Positions 38,535 to 47,412 are shown, numbered from the stretch's first letter. The stretch is 64,000 nucleotides of DNA from Streptomyces misionensis (GCF_900104815.1 NZ_FNTD01000004.1:2496501-2560500); one strand, 5' to 3'. Program-made: numbers and translations. The notes: a model not told the origin generated them from the letters alone.

Positions 38535-39722
38535 ATGCTGTCCGAGCAGTCCGCCGCCATCGTCCGCGCCACCCTCCCCGCCGTGGGCGCGGCCATCGAA
38601 CAGATCACCGACCGCTTCTACTCGCGCCTCTTCGCGGCGCACCCGGAGCTGCTGCGTGACCTGTTCAACCGGGGCAACCAGGCCTCCGGCGCCCAGAAGT
38701 CGGCGCTCGCGGGCTCCATCGCGGCGTTCGCCGGCCACCTGGTGCAGCACCCGGACGAGCGTCCGGACGTGATGCTGAGCCGCATCGCCCACAAGCACGC
38801 CTCCCTGGGCGTGGTGCCCGAGCAGTACCCGGTCGTCCACGAGCACCTCTTCGCCGCCATCGCCGAGGTCCTCGGCGACGCCGTCACCCCCGAGGTCGCC
38901 GAGGCCTGGACCGAGGTCTACTGGCTGATGGCCAACGCGCTCATCGCCATCGAGAAGCGCCTCTACGAGGAGAGCGGCTCCAAGGAGCTGCACGCCTGGG
39001 AGGTCGTGGGCCGCGAGGAGGACACCGCCGACGTGGTCACCTTCCGGGTGCGCCCGGTCGACGGCGCCCCGGTGCGGGAGTTCCGGGCCGGGCAGTACGT
39101 CTCCGTCGGGGTCAAGCTCGCCGACGGCGCCCGCCAGATACGCCAGTACAGCCTGTCCGGCGCCCCCGGCGAGTCGGTGCGGCAGTTCAGCGTCAAGCGG
39201 GTGCACGGCGGGGCGACCCCCGACGGCGAGGTCTCCAACCACCTGCACGCCGACGTCCGGGTGGGCGACGTGCTCGAACTCTCGGAGCCGTTCGGCGACC
39301 TGGTGCTCGACGACATCGCCGGGCGGCCCCTGCTGCTCGCCTCCGCCGGCATCGGCGTGACCCCCATGGTCGCGATGCTGGCCGCGCTCGCGGCCGACGG
39401 GCACGACGCCCCGGTCACCGTGGTGCACGGCGACCGCTCCCCCGCCGACCACGCGCTGCGCAACGACCACCAGGCCTACGCCGGCAAGCTCGCGGACTGC
39501 GCCGCCCACTTCTTCTACGAGCGCGACGCCGAGCCCGGCACCCGCACCGGTCTGGTCGACCTGTCCGGCATCCCGGTGGCCTCCGGCACCCGCGCCTACC
39601 TGTGCGGCCCGCTGCCCTTCATGCGCGCCGTGCGCGCCCAGCTGATCGAGAAGGGCGTGGCCCCGGCCGACATCCACTACGAGGTCTTCGGGCCCGACCT
39701 GTGGCTCGCCTCGGGCAACTGA
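38535..39722 (+). CDS. hmp: Flavohaemoglobin, nitric oxide dioxygenase
   Basis: 395 residues; ATG 38535 lies six bases after AAGGAG. N-terminal globin domain (1-~140) with DRFYSRLFAAHPELLRDLFN and IAHKHASLGVVPEQYPVVHE (proximal His region). FAD-binding domain with REFRAGQYVSVGV and RQIRQYSLSGAPG (R-x-Y-S). NAD-binding domain with PLLLASAGIGVTPMVAMLAA and YLCGPLPFMRAVRAQLIEKG, ending HYEVFGPDLWLA. It converts NO plus O2 to nitrate with NAD(P)H electrons. The gene is monocistronic, with a strong hairpin after the stop, and is controlled from a palindrome that matches one at the adjacent nsrR-type gene. Confidence 0.97.
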   Translation: MLSEQSAAIVRATLPAVGAAIEQITDRFYSRLFAAHPELLRDLFNRGNQASGAQKSALAGSIAAFAGHLVQHPDERPDVMLSRIAHKHASLGVVPEQYPVVHEHLFAAIAEVLGDAVTPEVAEAWTEVYWLMANALIAIEKRLYEESGSKELHAWEVVGREEDTADVVTFRVRPVDGAPVREFRAGQYVSVGVKLADGARQIRQYSLSGAPGESVRQFSVKRVHGGATPDGEVSNHLHADVRVGDVLELSEPFGDLVLDDIAGRPLLLASAGIGVTPMVAMLAALAADGHDAPVTVVHGDRSPADHALRNDHQAYAGKLADCAAHFFYERDAEPGTRTGLVDLSGIPVASGTRAYLCGPLPFMRAVRAQLIEKGVAPADIHYEVFGPDLWLASGN

Positions 39723-39735
39723 GCACACCGCGCGG

Positions 39736-39768
39736 GGGCCGTCCACCGGTGAGACCGGTGGGCGGCCC
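39736..39768 (+). terminator. Bidirectional hairpin between hmp and nsrR
   Basis: 15-bp stem GGGCCGTCCACCGGT / ACCGGTGGGCGGCCC with one G-T pair and loop GAG, between two convergent genes, followed on the + strand by TTC. Confidence 0.8.
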
Positions 39769-39803
39769 TTCGCCTTGCCCGCGCGCCGGGCGACGGCGGG
39801 GTC

Positions 39804-40256
39804 TCAGGAGAGAGGGGTGCCGGAGGGGCCCATCGTGATGCCCAGCAGGACCGGGCCCGTGGGGTCCTTGACGATCTGGTCCAGGGTGATCGGGTCCAGG
39901 TAGGAGTAGAAGGCGTCCTGCGCCCGGCGCAGGGCACCGCGCAGGCGGCAGTCCGAGCGCAGCGGGCAGGGGGTGGGGCCCTCGCACTCCACCACCTCGT
40001 CCTCGCCCTCGAAGCTGCGGACCACCGCACCGACCGACGCGGTACGGCCCCGCTCGGTGAGCGCCAGACCGCCGCCACGGCCGCGGCGGGCGTCGACCAG
40101 ACCCATGTGCTGGAGCTCGGCGACCACCTTCGCGGCATGCGTGTAGGGCACGCCCATGTCCTCGGCGACCTTGCGGGTCGCGGGCGTGTCATCGGTGGTG
40201 ACGGCGAGGCGCATCAGGATGCGCAGGGCGAGGTCGGTGGAGCGCAGCAGCCGCAT
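39804..40256 (-). CDS. nsrR: Rrf2-family repressor NsrR (NO-sensing [4Fe-4S])
   Basis: 150 residues from ATG 40256. The winged helix begins MRLLRSTDLALRILMRLAVT, with VPYTHAAKVVAELQHMGLVD as recognition region and the wing RRGRGGGLAL. Three cysteines, C91, C97 and C103 (ECEGPTPCPLRSDC), plus D8 are the ligands known for the [4Fe-4S] cluster of Streptomyces NsrR. An upstream ATG at 40280 overlaps the putative operator and would shift Asp8 out of position, so it is rejected. It converges on hmp, and palindromes upstream of both genes share the TTTGCA/GATGC core, so it should repress hmp and itself until NO destroys the cluster. Confidence 0.93.
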   Translation of the reverse strand: MRLLRSTDLALRILMRLAVTTDDTPATRKVAEDMGVPYTHAAKVVAELQHMGLVDARRGRGGGLALTERGRTASVGAVVRSFEGEDEVVECEGPTPCPLRSDCRLRGALRRAQDAFYSYLDPITLDQIVKDPTGPVLLGITMGPSGTPLS

Positions 40257-40271
40257 ATCGCGAGCGTAAAT

Positions 40272-40294
40272 AATACGCATCCGCGGTGCAAATA
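40272..40294. promoter_or_regulatory. NsrR-type operator upstream of nsrR
   Basis: AATACGCATC - CGC - GGTGCAAATA, an imperfect copy (6 of 10 symmetric pairs) of the hmp operator. It begins 16 bp upstream of the nsrR ATG, consistent with autoregulation by occlusion. Confidence 0.65.
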
Positions 40295-40397
40295 TTCCCG
40301 ATTGTCGCACGCGGTCTACGGCAGCCCTCCACCGCGCCATTACGATCAGCGGGCCCCACCCCCCGTCCGCCCCTTTCCCCCAGAAGGACAACGCCTC

Positions 40398-41102
40398 ATG
40401 GGTTCCGCCAACAACAGCAGCAACGCGGCGCGCAAGGCGCGCATCGAGGAGATGCGGCGCGCCGAGCGCTCCCGCGAGCGCCGCAACCGGGTGCTGATCG
40501 TCGCCGCGTCCGTGGTGGTCGTCGCCGGGCTCGTGGTCGGCGGTGTGGCCCTCGTGGACTCCGGCTCCGACTCCGGCAAGAAGGACTCCGCGGCGGCCGC
40601 CGGCGACAGCGGCAAGAACGTCGACAGCAAGAGCTCCGGGGACTCCGGCCACTTCACCACCGGCAAGGACGGCGTGCGCGTCTGGAAGGGCACGCTGGCG
40701 CGGACCCATGTGACGACCAAGGTGTCGTACCCCATGCACCCGCCGGTCGGCGGCAACCACAACCCGGTGTGGGCCGACTGCAACGGCGACGTCTACAACC
40801 AGCAGCTGCACGACGAGAACGCGGTGCACTCGCTGGAGCACGGCGCGGTCTGGGTGACGTACACGGACAAGGCGAGCAAGGCCGATGTCGAGGCGCTGGC
40901 GGCGAAGGTGAAGCAGACGCCGTACTCGCTGATGAGCCCGTACGAGAGCCAGTCCGCGCCGCTGATCCTGTCCGCGTGGGGCCACCAGGTGGCCGTCAAG
41001 AGCGCGAAGGACCCCGAAGTGGACAAGTTCTTCTCGGACTTCGTCCAGGGGCCGCAGACGCCCGAGCCGGGCGCCTCCTGCACCGGTGGAGTGATGAAGT
41101 GA
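40398..41102 (+). CDS. DUF3105 membrane-anchored protein
   Basis: 234 residues; ATG 40398 follows AAGGA. A basic cytoplasmic N-terminus (RRAERSRERRNRVLI) precedes one transmembrane helix (VAASVVVVAGLVVGGVALVD, ~32-52) and a Ser/Lys/Asp-rich linker. The extracytoplasmic DUF3105 domain has YPMHPPVGGNHNPVWADCNG and VHSLEHGAVWVTYTDKAS, with conserved His and Cys that suggest a metal or haem-like site. The function of this family is unknown. Its stop overlaps the start of a DUF305 gene (GTGA), a pairing common in actinobacteria, where the two are thought to act together at the cell surface. Confidence 0.9.
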   Translation: MGSANNSSNAARKARIEEMRRAERSRERRNRVLIVAASVVVVAGLVVGGVALVDSGSDSGKKDSAAAAGDSGKNVDSKSSGDSGHFTTGKDGVRVWKGTLARTHVTTKVSYPMHPPVGGNHNPVWADCNGDVYNQQLHDENAVHSLEHGAVWVTYTDKASKADVEALAAKVKQTPYSLMSPYESQSAPLILSAWGHQVAVKSAKDPEVDKFFSDFVQGPQTPEPGASCTGGVMK

Positions 41103-41734
41103 GCCGGCGCGTCATCGGCTGGGCGGCGGGTGCCGCGGCGGCGGCGCTCGTCGCGGCCGGCGGGATCACGTACGCGGTCGCCGATTCCGGTGACGGCCCG
41201 GCGGCGCCGAGGACGCCGGGCGCGGACTCGGCGGACGCCGGGTTCGCGCGGGACATGGCCGTGCACCACCAGCAGGCCGTCGAGATGTCGTACATCGTGC
41301 GGGACCGCACGAAGGACGAGGACGTGCGGCGGCTCGCCTACGACATCGCGCAGACGCAGGCCAACCAGCGCGGGATGCTGCTGGGCTGGCTCGATCTGTG
41401 GGGGCTGCCGAAGGTGTCGGCCGATCCGCCGATGACCTGGATGGGCATGGGCGGCATGGTCACCGCGAAGGACGGTTCGCTGATGCCCGGCATGGCGACC
41501 AACACCCAGCTGGAGAAGCTGCGGACGCTCAGCGGGAAGCAGGCCGAGATCTTCTACCTCCAGCTGATGACGAACCATCACAAGGGCGGCATCCACATGG
41601 CGGAGGGCTGTGTCGCCAAGTGCACCGTGGGCGTGGAGAAACGGCTGGCCCAGGGCATGGTCGACGCGCAGCAGTCGGAGCTCCAGGTGATGGCCGGGAT
41701 GCTCAAGGAGCGCGGTGCCGAACCGCTTCCGTGA
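41099..41734 (+). CDS. DUF305 exported protein, possible copper binding
   Basis: 211 residues; GTG 41099 overlaps the DUF3105 stop by four bases. The N-terminus RRVIGWAAGAAAAALVAAGG is a signal peptide or anchor. DUF305 is a ferritin-like helical bundle; here FARDMAVHHQQAVEMSYIVR and LQLMTNHHKGGIHMAEGC carry the paired histidines and Met-rich stretches (MTWMGMGGMVTAKDGSLMPG) often linked with copper handling. Two Cys lie near the C-terminus (CVAKC). It is co-translated with the DUF3105 partner. A periplasmic-side metal sensor or store is plausible but not shown by the sequence. Confidence 0.9.
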   Translation: MSRRVIGWAAGAAAAALVAAGGITYAVADSGDGPAAPRTPGADSADAGFARDMAVHHQQAVEMSYIVRDRTKDEDVRRLAYDIAQTQANQRGMLLGWLDLWGLPKVSADPPMTWMGMGGMVTAKDGSLMPGMATNTQLEKLRTLSGKQAEIFYLQLMTNHHKGGIHMAEGCVAKCTVGVEKRLAQGMVDAQQSELQVMAGMLKERGAEPLP

Positions 41735-41972
41735 CCAGGGAACAAGTCAGTTCGTAACACAGCCGTAAGGAAAAACTGCCCAAATCCCCCTGCGTAACGG
41801 TTACTTGAGTTTCTCTTGACCATTACGTTCCCCTGGCATGAACGGTTCATCGGCCAGAGTTGCCCCCATCGTGTGATCCATTCGCCGGCCGACACCACCG
41901 CCGCGGGCCGGCGCACGGAGCCGCGATGCACCTACCTACTACGTGCATGCGTATCGCATCGCAGGGGGTTCT

Positions 41973-43928
41973 ATGAGATCCAACCGCGCCAAGACGCGCG
42001 CCGTGAGCATGGCAGCGACACTGCCCATGATCGCCGGTGCGCTGGCGCTGGGCATACCCGCGGCCCACGCCGCGGACAGCCCCGCTCGTGACGTACTGAA
42101 GGGCACCAAGCCGCTGTGGGCCACCGCCAAGGCGGACAAGGGCGCCACCTCGAACGGCGCCCAGGTCAAGGCCCGGGTCTACCTCGCCGGCAAGGACGCG
42201 TCGGGCCTCGCCGCCTACGCGAAGGCCGTGTCCGACCCCAGCTCGCCCCAGTACGGCAAGTACCTGAGCGCCAAGCAGGCCCAGTCCCGCTTCGGCGCCA
42301 CCAAGGCCCAGGTCGCGGCCGTCAAGTCCTGGCTGACGGCGTCCGGTCTGAAGGTCACCGAGGTCACCCAGCACTACGTCGCCGTCTCCGGTGACGTGGC
42401 CGCCGCCGAGAAGGCGTTCGGCACCCAGCTGCACAACTTCGCCAAGGGCTCGAAGACCTACCGCGCCCCGGCGCAGACGGCCTCCGTCCCGGCCGCCCTG
42501 AAGGGCACCGTCCTGACCGTCACCGGTCTGGACAGCGCCCCGCACAAGGCGAACCACGACGACACGCTGCCGCCGCCGGACGCCGTGTTCAAGAACGCCG
42601 GGCCGTTCTCCACGTACTACGGCTCCAACATCGCGAGCACGCTGCCGAGCGCGTACGGCCAGAAGCAGCCGTACGCCGTCAAGGGTTACACCGGCAAGCA
42701 GCTGCGCGCCGCCTACGGTGCCGGCAAGTACACCGGCAAGGGCGTCCGCGTCGCCATCACCGACGCCTACGCCTCGCCGACCATCGCCTACGACGCCGGC
42801 AAGTACGCGGCGAACAACGGCGACAAGGCGTGGAAGACCAGCCAGCTGCACCAGGTGCTGCCGAACGCGTACACCAAGACGGACGAGTGCGGTGCCGCCG
42901 GCTGGTACGGCGAGGAGACCCTCGACGTCGAGGCCGTGCACGCGGTCGCGCCGGACGCCGACGTGACCTACGTCGGTGCGGCGTCCTGCTACGACGACGA
43001 CCTGCTCGACTCGCTGAGCAAGGTGGTCGACAACCACCTGGCCGACATCGTCTCCAACTCGTGGGGCGACGTGGAGGCCAACCAGACGCCGGACCTCGCG
43101 GCCGCCTACGACCAGGTGTTCCAGCTGGGCGCGGTGCAGGGCATCGGCTTCTACTTCTCCTCCGGTGACGACGGCGACCAGGTCGCCAACACCGGTGTGA
43201 AGCAGGTCGACACGCCGGCCAACTCCGCCTGGGTGACCGCCGTCGGCGGTACGTCCCTCGCGGTCGGCAAGAACGACAAGTACCTGTGGGAGACCGGCTG
43301 GGGCACCGAGAAGGCGACCCTGTCCGCGGACGGCACGAGCTGGACGAACTTCCCCGGCACCTTCAACTCGGGTGCGGGCGGCGGCACCAGCAGCACGGTC
43401 GCCGAGCCGTACTACCAGAAGGGCGTCGTCCCGGACGCGCTCGCCAAGGCGAACAACGCCTCCGGCAACCGCGTCGTCCCGGACATCGCGGCCATCGCCG
43501 ACCCGAACACCGGCTTCCTGGTCGGCCAGACCCAGACCTTCCCCGACGGGTCGCAGCAGTACAGCGAGTACCGCATCGGCGGCACCTCGCTGGCCGCGCC
43601 GACCATCGCGGGTGTCCAGGCCCTGGCGCAGGAGGCGCGCGGCGGCGCGGCGATCGGCTTCGCCAACCCGTCGATCTACGCCAAGTTCGGTGAGAAGGGC
43701 GTCTACCACGACGTCACGGACAACCCGACGGGCCACGGCCTCGCGGTCGTCCGCGTCGACTACGCCAACAGCGTGGACGACAGCAAGGGCCTGCTCTACT
43801 CCGTCCGCAGCCTCGGCAAGGACAGCTCGCTGTCCGCGACCAAGGGCTACGACGACGTGACGGGCGTGGGCTCCCCGGCGGACGGCTACGTCACGTCGTT
43901 CACGAAGAGCGCCCAGAAGCAGCACTGA
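41973..43928 (+). CDS. Secreted S53 family serine-carboxyl peptidase (sedolisin, kumamolisin-like)
   Basis: 651 residues from ATG 41973 after GGGGG. Signal peptide (LPMIAGALALGIPAAHAADS). The pro-domain (~35-230) has the kumamolisin activation pattern: DPSSPQYGKYLSAKQAQSRF and HYVAVSGDVAAAEKAFGTQL. The catalytic domain has the Glu-Asp pair in GEETLDVEAVHAVAPDADV (~313 and ~317), the oxyanion Asp in FYFSSGDDGDQVAN and the nucleophile in YRIGGTSLAAPTIAG (Ser ~539). The C-terminal DDVTGVGSP region should bind calcium. It is an exported endo- or tripeptidyl peptidase, working at acidic to neutral pH in the family. A large hairpin follows the stop. Confidence 0.95.
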   Translation: MRSNRAKTRAVSMAATLPMIAGALALGIPAAHAADSPARDVLKGTKPLWATAKADKGATSNGAQVKARVYLAGKDASGLAAYAKAVSDPSSPQYGKYLSAKQAQSRFGATKAQVAAVKSWLTASGLKVTEVTQHYVAVSGDVAAAEKAFGTQLHNFAKGSKTYRAPAQTASVPAALKGTVLTVTGLDSAPHKANHDDTLPPPDAVFKNAGPFSTYYGSNIASTLPSAYGQKQPYAVKGYTGKQLRAAYGAGKYTGKGVRVAITDAYASPTIAYDAGKYAANNGDKAWKTSQLHQVLPNAYTKTDECGAAGWYGEETLDVEAVHAVAPDADVTYVGAASCYDDDLLDSLSKVVDNHLADIVSNSWGDVEANQTPDLAAAYDQVFQLGAVQGIGFYFSSGDDGDQVANTGVKQVDTPANSAWVTAVGGTSLAVGKNDKYLWETGWGTEKATLSADGTSWTNFPGTFNSGAGGGTSSTVAEPYYQKGVVPDALAKANNASGNRVVPDIAAIADPNTGFLVGQTQTFPDGSQQYSEYRIGGTSLAAPTIAGVQALAQEARGGAAIGFANPSIYAKFGEKGVYHDVTDNPTGHGLAVVRVDYANSVDDSKGLLYSVRSLGKDSSLSATKGYDDVTGVGSPADGYVTSFTKSAQKQH

Positions 43929-43960
43929 CACGCTGCCGCCGGGCCTGACCGGCCGGGCGG

Positions 43961-43998
43961 AAGGGGGCGTGGGGTCCTGGCGGGCCCCGCGCCCCCTT
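43961..43998. terminator. Bidirectional hairpin after the sedolisin gene
   Basis: 14-bp stem AAGGGGGCGTGGGG / CCCCGCGCCCCCTT with one G-T pair and a 10-base loop, placed between convergent genes; A-rich and T-rich edges make it work both ways. Confidence 0.8.
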
Positions 43999-44010
43999 CG
44001 CGTCGGCGGG

Positions 44011-44766
44011 TCAGCCGGCGGGCCAGGTGCCGAGGGCGCGGGCCAGCCGGTCGTTCTGCTCGCGGGTGATGCCCTGGGCGAGGCGGACGCCGCACCGCGG
44101 GCTCATCGGCTCGTCGCAGTGCAGGATGCCGAGGAAGGACTCCTGGCCGCCCGAGAGGGGCGAGGCGGCGGAGGGCGTCCACGCGGCGGGCTCCCACAGC
44201 GGGTGGTCCGCGAGGAGTGCCTCCGCGAGGCCCGGGGCCAGTTCGGCGGGGATGCCCGCCCGCTCCAGCGCGTCGGCGACGACGTCCGCGGCCTCCTCGG
44301 GCAGGTCCTGGTCGCCGAGGGCGGGCAGCAGGAGGAGCAGGCGCGCGTGCTCCGCGTGGATTCCCGGGGCGCCGTGGTCCGGGGTGCGGGCGATGTGGAC
44401 CAGCTCCCGCCAGGACAGGCCCGGCCCGGCCTGGTGGCCGCCGACGGAGGCCAGGTGGCCGGTGCGGTCCCACTCGGGGTGGGTGACGAGGTACTCCGTG
44501 CCCGGGTCGTCGGGGATGTTGCAGCCGAGGACCACCGCGGTGTGGCCGCCGCCGAAGGGAATCCGGAACACCGGCCACCGGTCCTCGTCGGTCAGCGCGA
44601 GCCACGCGGCGTCGGTGTCGGCACCATCGGCACCGAACCACTCCGGGACGGGGTCGTACTCCTCCGTCTGGCTCAGCCACAGCAGGTACGCCGCCCAGAA
44701 CCCGGGCAGCGCCGGCAGCTCCTCCCCGTCGACGAGGGGAGCGTTCTCGAAACCGTGTATCAGCAC
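44011..44766 (-). CDS. Hypothetical protein, SMI1/Knr4- or DUF-type soluble protein
   Basis: 251 residues from GTG 44766. Not confidently assigned. Start LIHGFENAPLVDGEELPALP; tryptophan-rich middle (FWAAYLLWLSQTEEYDPVPE, RWPVFRIPFGGGHTAVVLGC) followed by LVTHPEWDRTGHLASVGGHQ and a C-terminal helical region with PEEAADVVADALERAGIP. The segment with GGGHTAVVLG and HLASVGGHQ recalls immunity-like SMI1/SUKH folds, but this is weak. No signal peptide. Longer in-frame extension upstream to 45078 is Arg/Pro noise and overlaps the next gene. Confidence 0.7.
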   Translation of the reverse strand: MLIHGFENAPLVDGEELPALPGFWAAYLLWLSQTEEYDPVPEWFGADGADTDAAWLALTDEDRWPVFRIPFGGGHTAVVLGCNIPDDPGTEYLVTHPEWDRTGHLASVGGHQAGPGLSWRELVHIARTPDHGAPGIHAEHARLLLLLPALGDQDLPEEAADVVADALERAGIPAELAPGLAEALLADHPLWEPAAWTPSAASPLSGGQESFLGILHCDEPMSPRCGVRLAQGITREQNDRLARALGTWPAG

Positions 44767-44867
44767 GGGTCCAGAGTGCCAGCCGCCTGTGACAGTCCGT
44801 CCGCGCGGGACGGCCACCGGCGCGGGCTCGCCGCGGCCGGTGGCCGGTTTCCGTGCCGCGTCCGGGG

Positions 44868-45284
44868 CTAGCGGACGTGGACCGTGACGACGTCGGAGGC
44901 GTGCAGCCGCACGGGGTGGCGGTCGTGCTTGTCCTTCAAGCCGTAGAGCACCGCACGGAATTGCAGGTCGCCGCGGTGCGCGGCGGAGCCGTGCGCGGTG
45001 AGCCGCGCGCCGGCCTTGGCCGCGGTGGTGCAGTTCTCCTGGTGCCACGGCTGCTTGCCGGCGCGCTCCTCCAGGCACAGCTGGTGCAGGTAGCCGGCGC
45101 TGTCGTCGTCGCCGTGCGCGGTGATCGTGAACGTCTTGCCGACGTGCGCCGTCCGAGGTGCCGTGATCTCCACGTCCCCCTTGGCGAACGCCGGCACGGC
45201 GGCCAGCGTCACCGCGGCCAGCCCCAGCGCGCCGATCACGGCCCCCCGGACGCCCCGCGCCCTCGTCTTCTTCGTCCCGTTCAT
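44868..45284 (-). CDS. Small secreted protein of unknown function
   Basis: 138 residues, ATG 45284 after GAGGGAAG. Signal peptide MNGTKKTRARGVRGAVIGAL plus GLAAVTLAAVPAFA, cut before KGDVEI. The mature ~93 residues are a beta sandwich-like domain: VEITAPRTAHVGKTFTITAH, LHQLCLEERAGKQPWHQENC (two Cys, probably bonded), LQFRAVLYGLKDKHDRHPVR and a final DVVTVHVR. It looks like an Ig/CalX-beta-like secreted protein seen in many streptomycetes. No enzyme motif. Confidence 0.8.
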   Translation of the reverse strand: MNGTKKTRARGVRGAVIGALGLAAVTLAAVPAFAKGDVEITAPRTAHVGKTFTITAHGDDDSAGYLHQLCLEERAGKQPWHQENCTTAAKAGARLTAHGSAAHRGDLQFRAVLYGLKDKHDRHPVRLHASDVVTVHVR

Positions 45285-45462
45285 GGACTTCCCTCCCCTG
45301 GGTCCCCCGGCGTCCGGCGAGACCCGCTTCGATCCCAAAGCGCCCGATTGCGCCTCGCTGGTCCTTCAGATGGGTGGGCCGGTGGGTCGGGTTGGGTCTC
45401 GACCGGCGTCTTTACGAAACCCTGCCAAACCCCCGGAGTGCCCACCGGGACGGGAGGCACGG

Positions 45463-46017
45463 TCAGGTGGCGGGGAGGCCCAGGGCACGCAGCACGCCCG
45501 GAGGTACGTCGACGCCTTCGAGGGCATCGGCCAGGCGAAGGGCCAGATCGGCGACGCGGAGGTCCGGGGGCGTCTCGGGCACGTCGTCGCCGATGCGGGC
45601 CAGCCATGCGGCGATCTTGCGCCAGGAGTAGAACTCCGTTCCCCCCACGCCTGGTTCGGGGGCCGGAAACCCGGCGGACTCCTCCGGCCGCCGGGACAAC
45701 TCCCGTCCGGAGCGCTGGGTGGCCTCCTCCAGGGTCACGATGTCGTCGTACCGGACACCGACCGCCCTCAGGCCGGGAACGAGTCGGAGGTCGCGGGCCA
45801 CTTGGGCGACGGCGTCCAGGAGCGTCGGAGCGTCGATGTCGCACGACAGTTCCCTCAGCGCGCTCGCATCCGGAACACGCGCGAAGTCTCCTGGGTTCTC
45901 GGGGCCCAGTGTGTAGGAGACGGACCCGTCCGCGAAGGCGTCACAGTGGTCGAAGACATCCGCCTGCTCGGCGGTGAGAGGCTGGTTGACCAGGAGGGTG
46001 AAGCTCCACTCTGGCAC
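45463..46017 (-). CDS. Hypothetical protein with excisionase-like helix-turn-helix
   Basis: 184 residues, GTG 46017 after AAAGGAC. First ~85 residues form an alpha/beta domain (WSFTLLVNQPLTAEQADVFD, ALRELSCDIDAPTLLDAVAQ). The middle reads IVTLEEATQRSGRELSRRPE, then GFPAPEPGVGGTEFYSWRKI and AAWLARIG. This layout (helix pair, G-F-P-x-P, then W-x-x-I/V-A-x-W-L) is the one seen in actinobacterial DNA-binding proteins related to MerR/AlpA excisionases. The C-terminus is helical. Target unknown; it stands alone upstream of a DUF397 gene on the same strand. Confidence 0.7.
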   Translation of the reverse strand: MPEWSFTLLVNQPLTAEQADVFDHCDAFADGSVSYTLGPENPGDFARVPDASALRELSCDIDAPTLLDAVAQVARDLRLVPGLRAVGVRYDDIVTLEEATQRSGRELSRRPEESAGFPAPEPGVGGTEFYSWRKIAAWLARIGDDVPETPPDLRVADLALRLADALEGVDVPPGVLRALGLPAT

Positions 46018-46246
46018 GGCGGCGGGTCCTTTCAGTGCTGGTGCTCCCGGACGAAACGATCGATGCGTTCGCCTAACAGCACACCACCCAGCCCCATCGG
46101 TGTCCGTTCTTCACCACCTGACACCCGGCTCGCTTCGCCCGTTCCAGGGCTGCCGCGACATCCCCGTCTTGGTGCCGCCCCTTGGAAGATGGACTGCGTG
46201 CCCTCGACCGGCCAGGGAGGCACCCGGACGTACCCCGGACGGAGTT

Positions 46247-46444
46247 CTACTTCAGCGAGGCGACGAAGGGCGCCCAGGCGGTGGCGGAGAGGAGGAGGGC
46301 GGGGCCGTGGGGGACCTTGGAGTCCCGGACGGGGACGAGGCCGGGGATGTTGTCGGCGACTTCGAGGCAGTTACCGCCGCTTTCGTTGCTGTAGCTGCTC
46401 TTGAACCAGATGGCTTCATTCAAGTCGGTCTGGTTGCTTGCCAT
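46247..46444 (-). CDS. DUF397 protein
   Basis: 65 residues, ATG 46444. The DUF397 signature is clear: AIWFKSSYSNESGGNCLEVA, then VPVRDSKVPHGPALLLSATA and WAPFVASLK. The start lies 29 bp inside the end of the XRE-family gene, so the two are translationally coupled. In Streptomyces such DUF397/XRE pairs are the WhiJ-type regulatory modules, in which the small protein modulates the DNA-binding partner. Confidence 0.93.
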   Translation of the reverse strand: MASNQTDLNEAIWFKSSYSNESGGNCLEVADNIPGLVPVRDSKVPHGPALLLSATAWAPFVASLK

Positions 46445-47279
46445 TTCGGTAATCCTCCGTCGCAGCCTTGATCATGGCGAGGGACGTGTCCGGGGACAGC
46501 GCCACGGCCCTGAGGCGATCGTATGCCTTGCGGTACTGCGCCACGAGGGCCGGATCATCGACAGTGCCTCCGCTGTGGGACGCCTCCATGTAGATAAGCG
46601 GTGGGGCGTCCGCGAAGGTCATACTCATGACGGAGGCGGCCATGAGGGGGTACGCCGCGCGCATCCGCGGAACGATCTGCGGAGTGATCCGGCGCCGTTC
46701 AGCCAACTCCACGATTCGGTGCAGCTGTTCGGCCATCCCCTGGTCCGTCAGAATCGGATCGGTGATCAGCGACTCGTGCAGGATCACCCAATACTCGGGC
46801 GTTCGGTGGTCCACCTCGAAGAGTTCAGCACGCGCCATTCGACCGCTGACCTTCTCGTCCACCTCGGCGTCGGGTGACAGGGGAAGACCGGCCAGGATCA
46901 CGGACCGCGCGTAGGCCGGGGTCTGAAGCAGCCCTGGGAGGAGCGTTGGGCACCACTCCTCGATAGTGAGGGCATACTTCTCCGCCTCCAGGACCTTCTC
47001 GAAGTACTCGGCGTGCCCGGCCCGCCTCGCCTTCCGCACATCCTCGCAATGCCTCTCGAAGAACCCGTCCGTCCCCAGCACCCGGTCCGCGTGCCGCGCC
47101 AGGTCCAGTGGCATCCGGCGCTGGCCGTGCTCGATGTCGCTCAGGTAGGACTTGCCGTAGAAGCTGCCCTCCAGGAACGCCTCCAGCGACAGGCCCGCCG
47201 CCTCCCGCTTCCACCGCAGCTCCTTGCCGTAGAAGGTCGGGACGCTCATCGAGCCGTCGATGTCCTTACGCCGAACCAC
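46416..47279 (-). CDS. XRE-family regulator with DUF5753 domain (WhiJ-like)
   Basis: 287 residues. GTG 47279 gives VVRRKDIDGSMSVPTFYGKE, the usual N-terminus of this family; upstream frame sequence is not family-like. Helix-turn-helix: LRWKREAAGLSLEAFLEGSF and YGKSYLSDIEHGQRRMPLDL. The DUF5753 domain shows EEWCPTLLPGLLQTPAYARS, VILAGLPLSPDAEVDEKVSG and MARAELFEVDHRTPEYWVIL, then the C-terminal LIYMEASHSGGTVDDPALVA. It is a developmental/antibiotic-type regulator partnered with the overlapping DUF397 gene. A divergent ATPase gene pair upstream completes the module. Confidence 0.93.
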   Translation of the reverse strand: MVRRKDIDGSMSVPTFYGKELRWKREAAGLSLEAFLEGSFYGKSYLSDIEHGQRRMPLDLARHADRVLGTDGFFERHCEDVRKARRAGHAEYFEKVLEAEKYALTIEEWCPTLLPGLLQTPAYARSVILAGLPLSPDAEVDEKVSGRMARAELFEVDHRTPEYWVILHESLITDPILTDQGMAEQLHRIVELAERRRITPQIVPRMRAAYPLMAASVMSMTFADAPPLIYMEASHSGGTVDDPALVAQYRKAYDRLRAVALSPDTSLAMIKAATEDYRNGKQPDRLE

Positions 47280-47412
47280 GCGCTCACCGCCGTAACTCAC
47301 CGTGCTGATTCCGCTGTTCGCGTCGTGGACGCGAAACCGCTTCCACGGTAGCGAACCGGGCGACACTCTGTGAGGTGTTCGTCACGCAACGCACAGAAGG
47401 CAGAGCAACTTC

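Noticed and set aside
40257..40280. Upstream ATG (40280) as nsrR start
   Set aside because: It lies within the presumed operator and would move the Asp8 ligand out of its known position.
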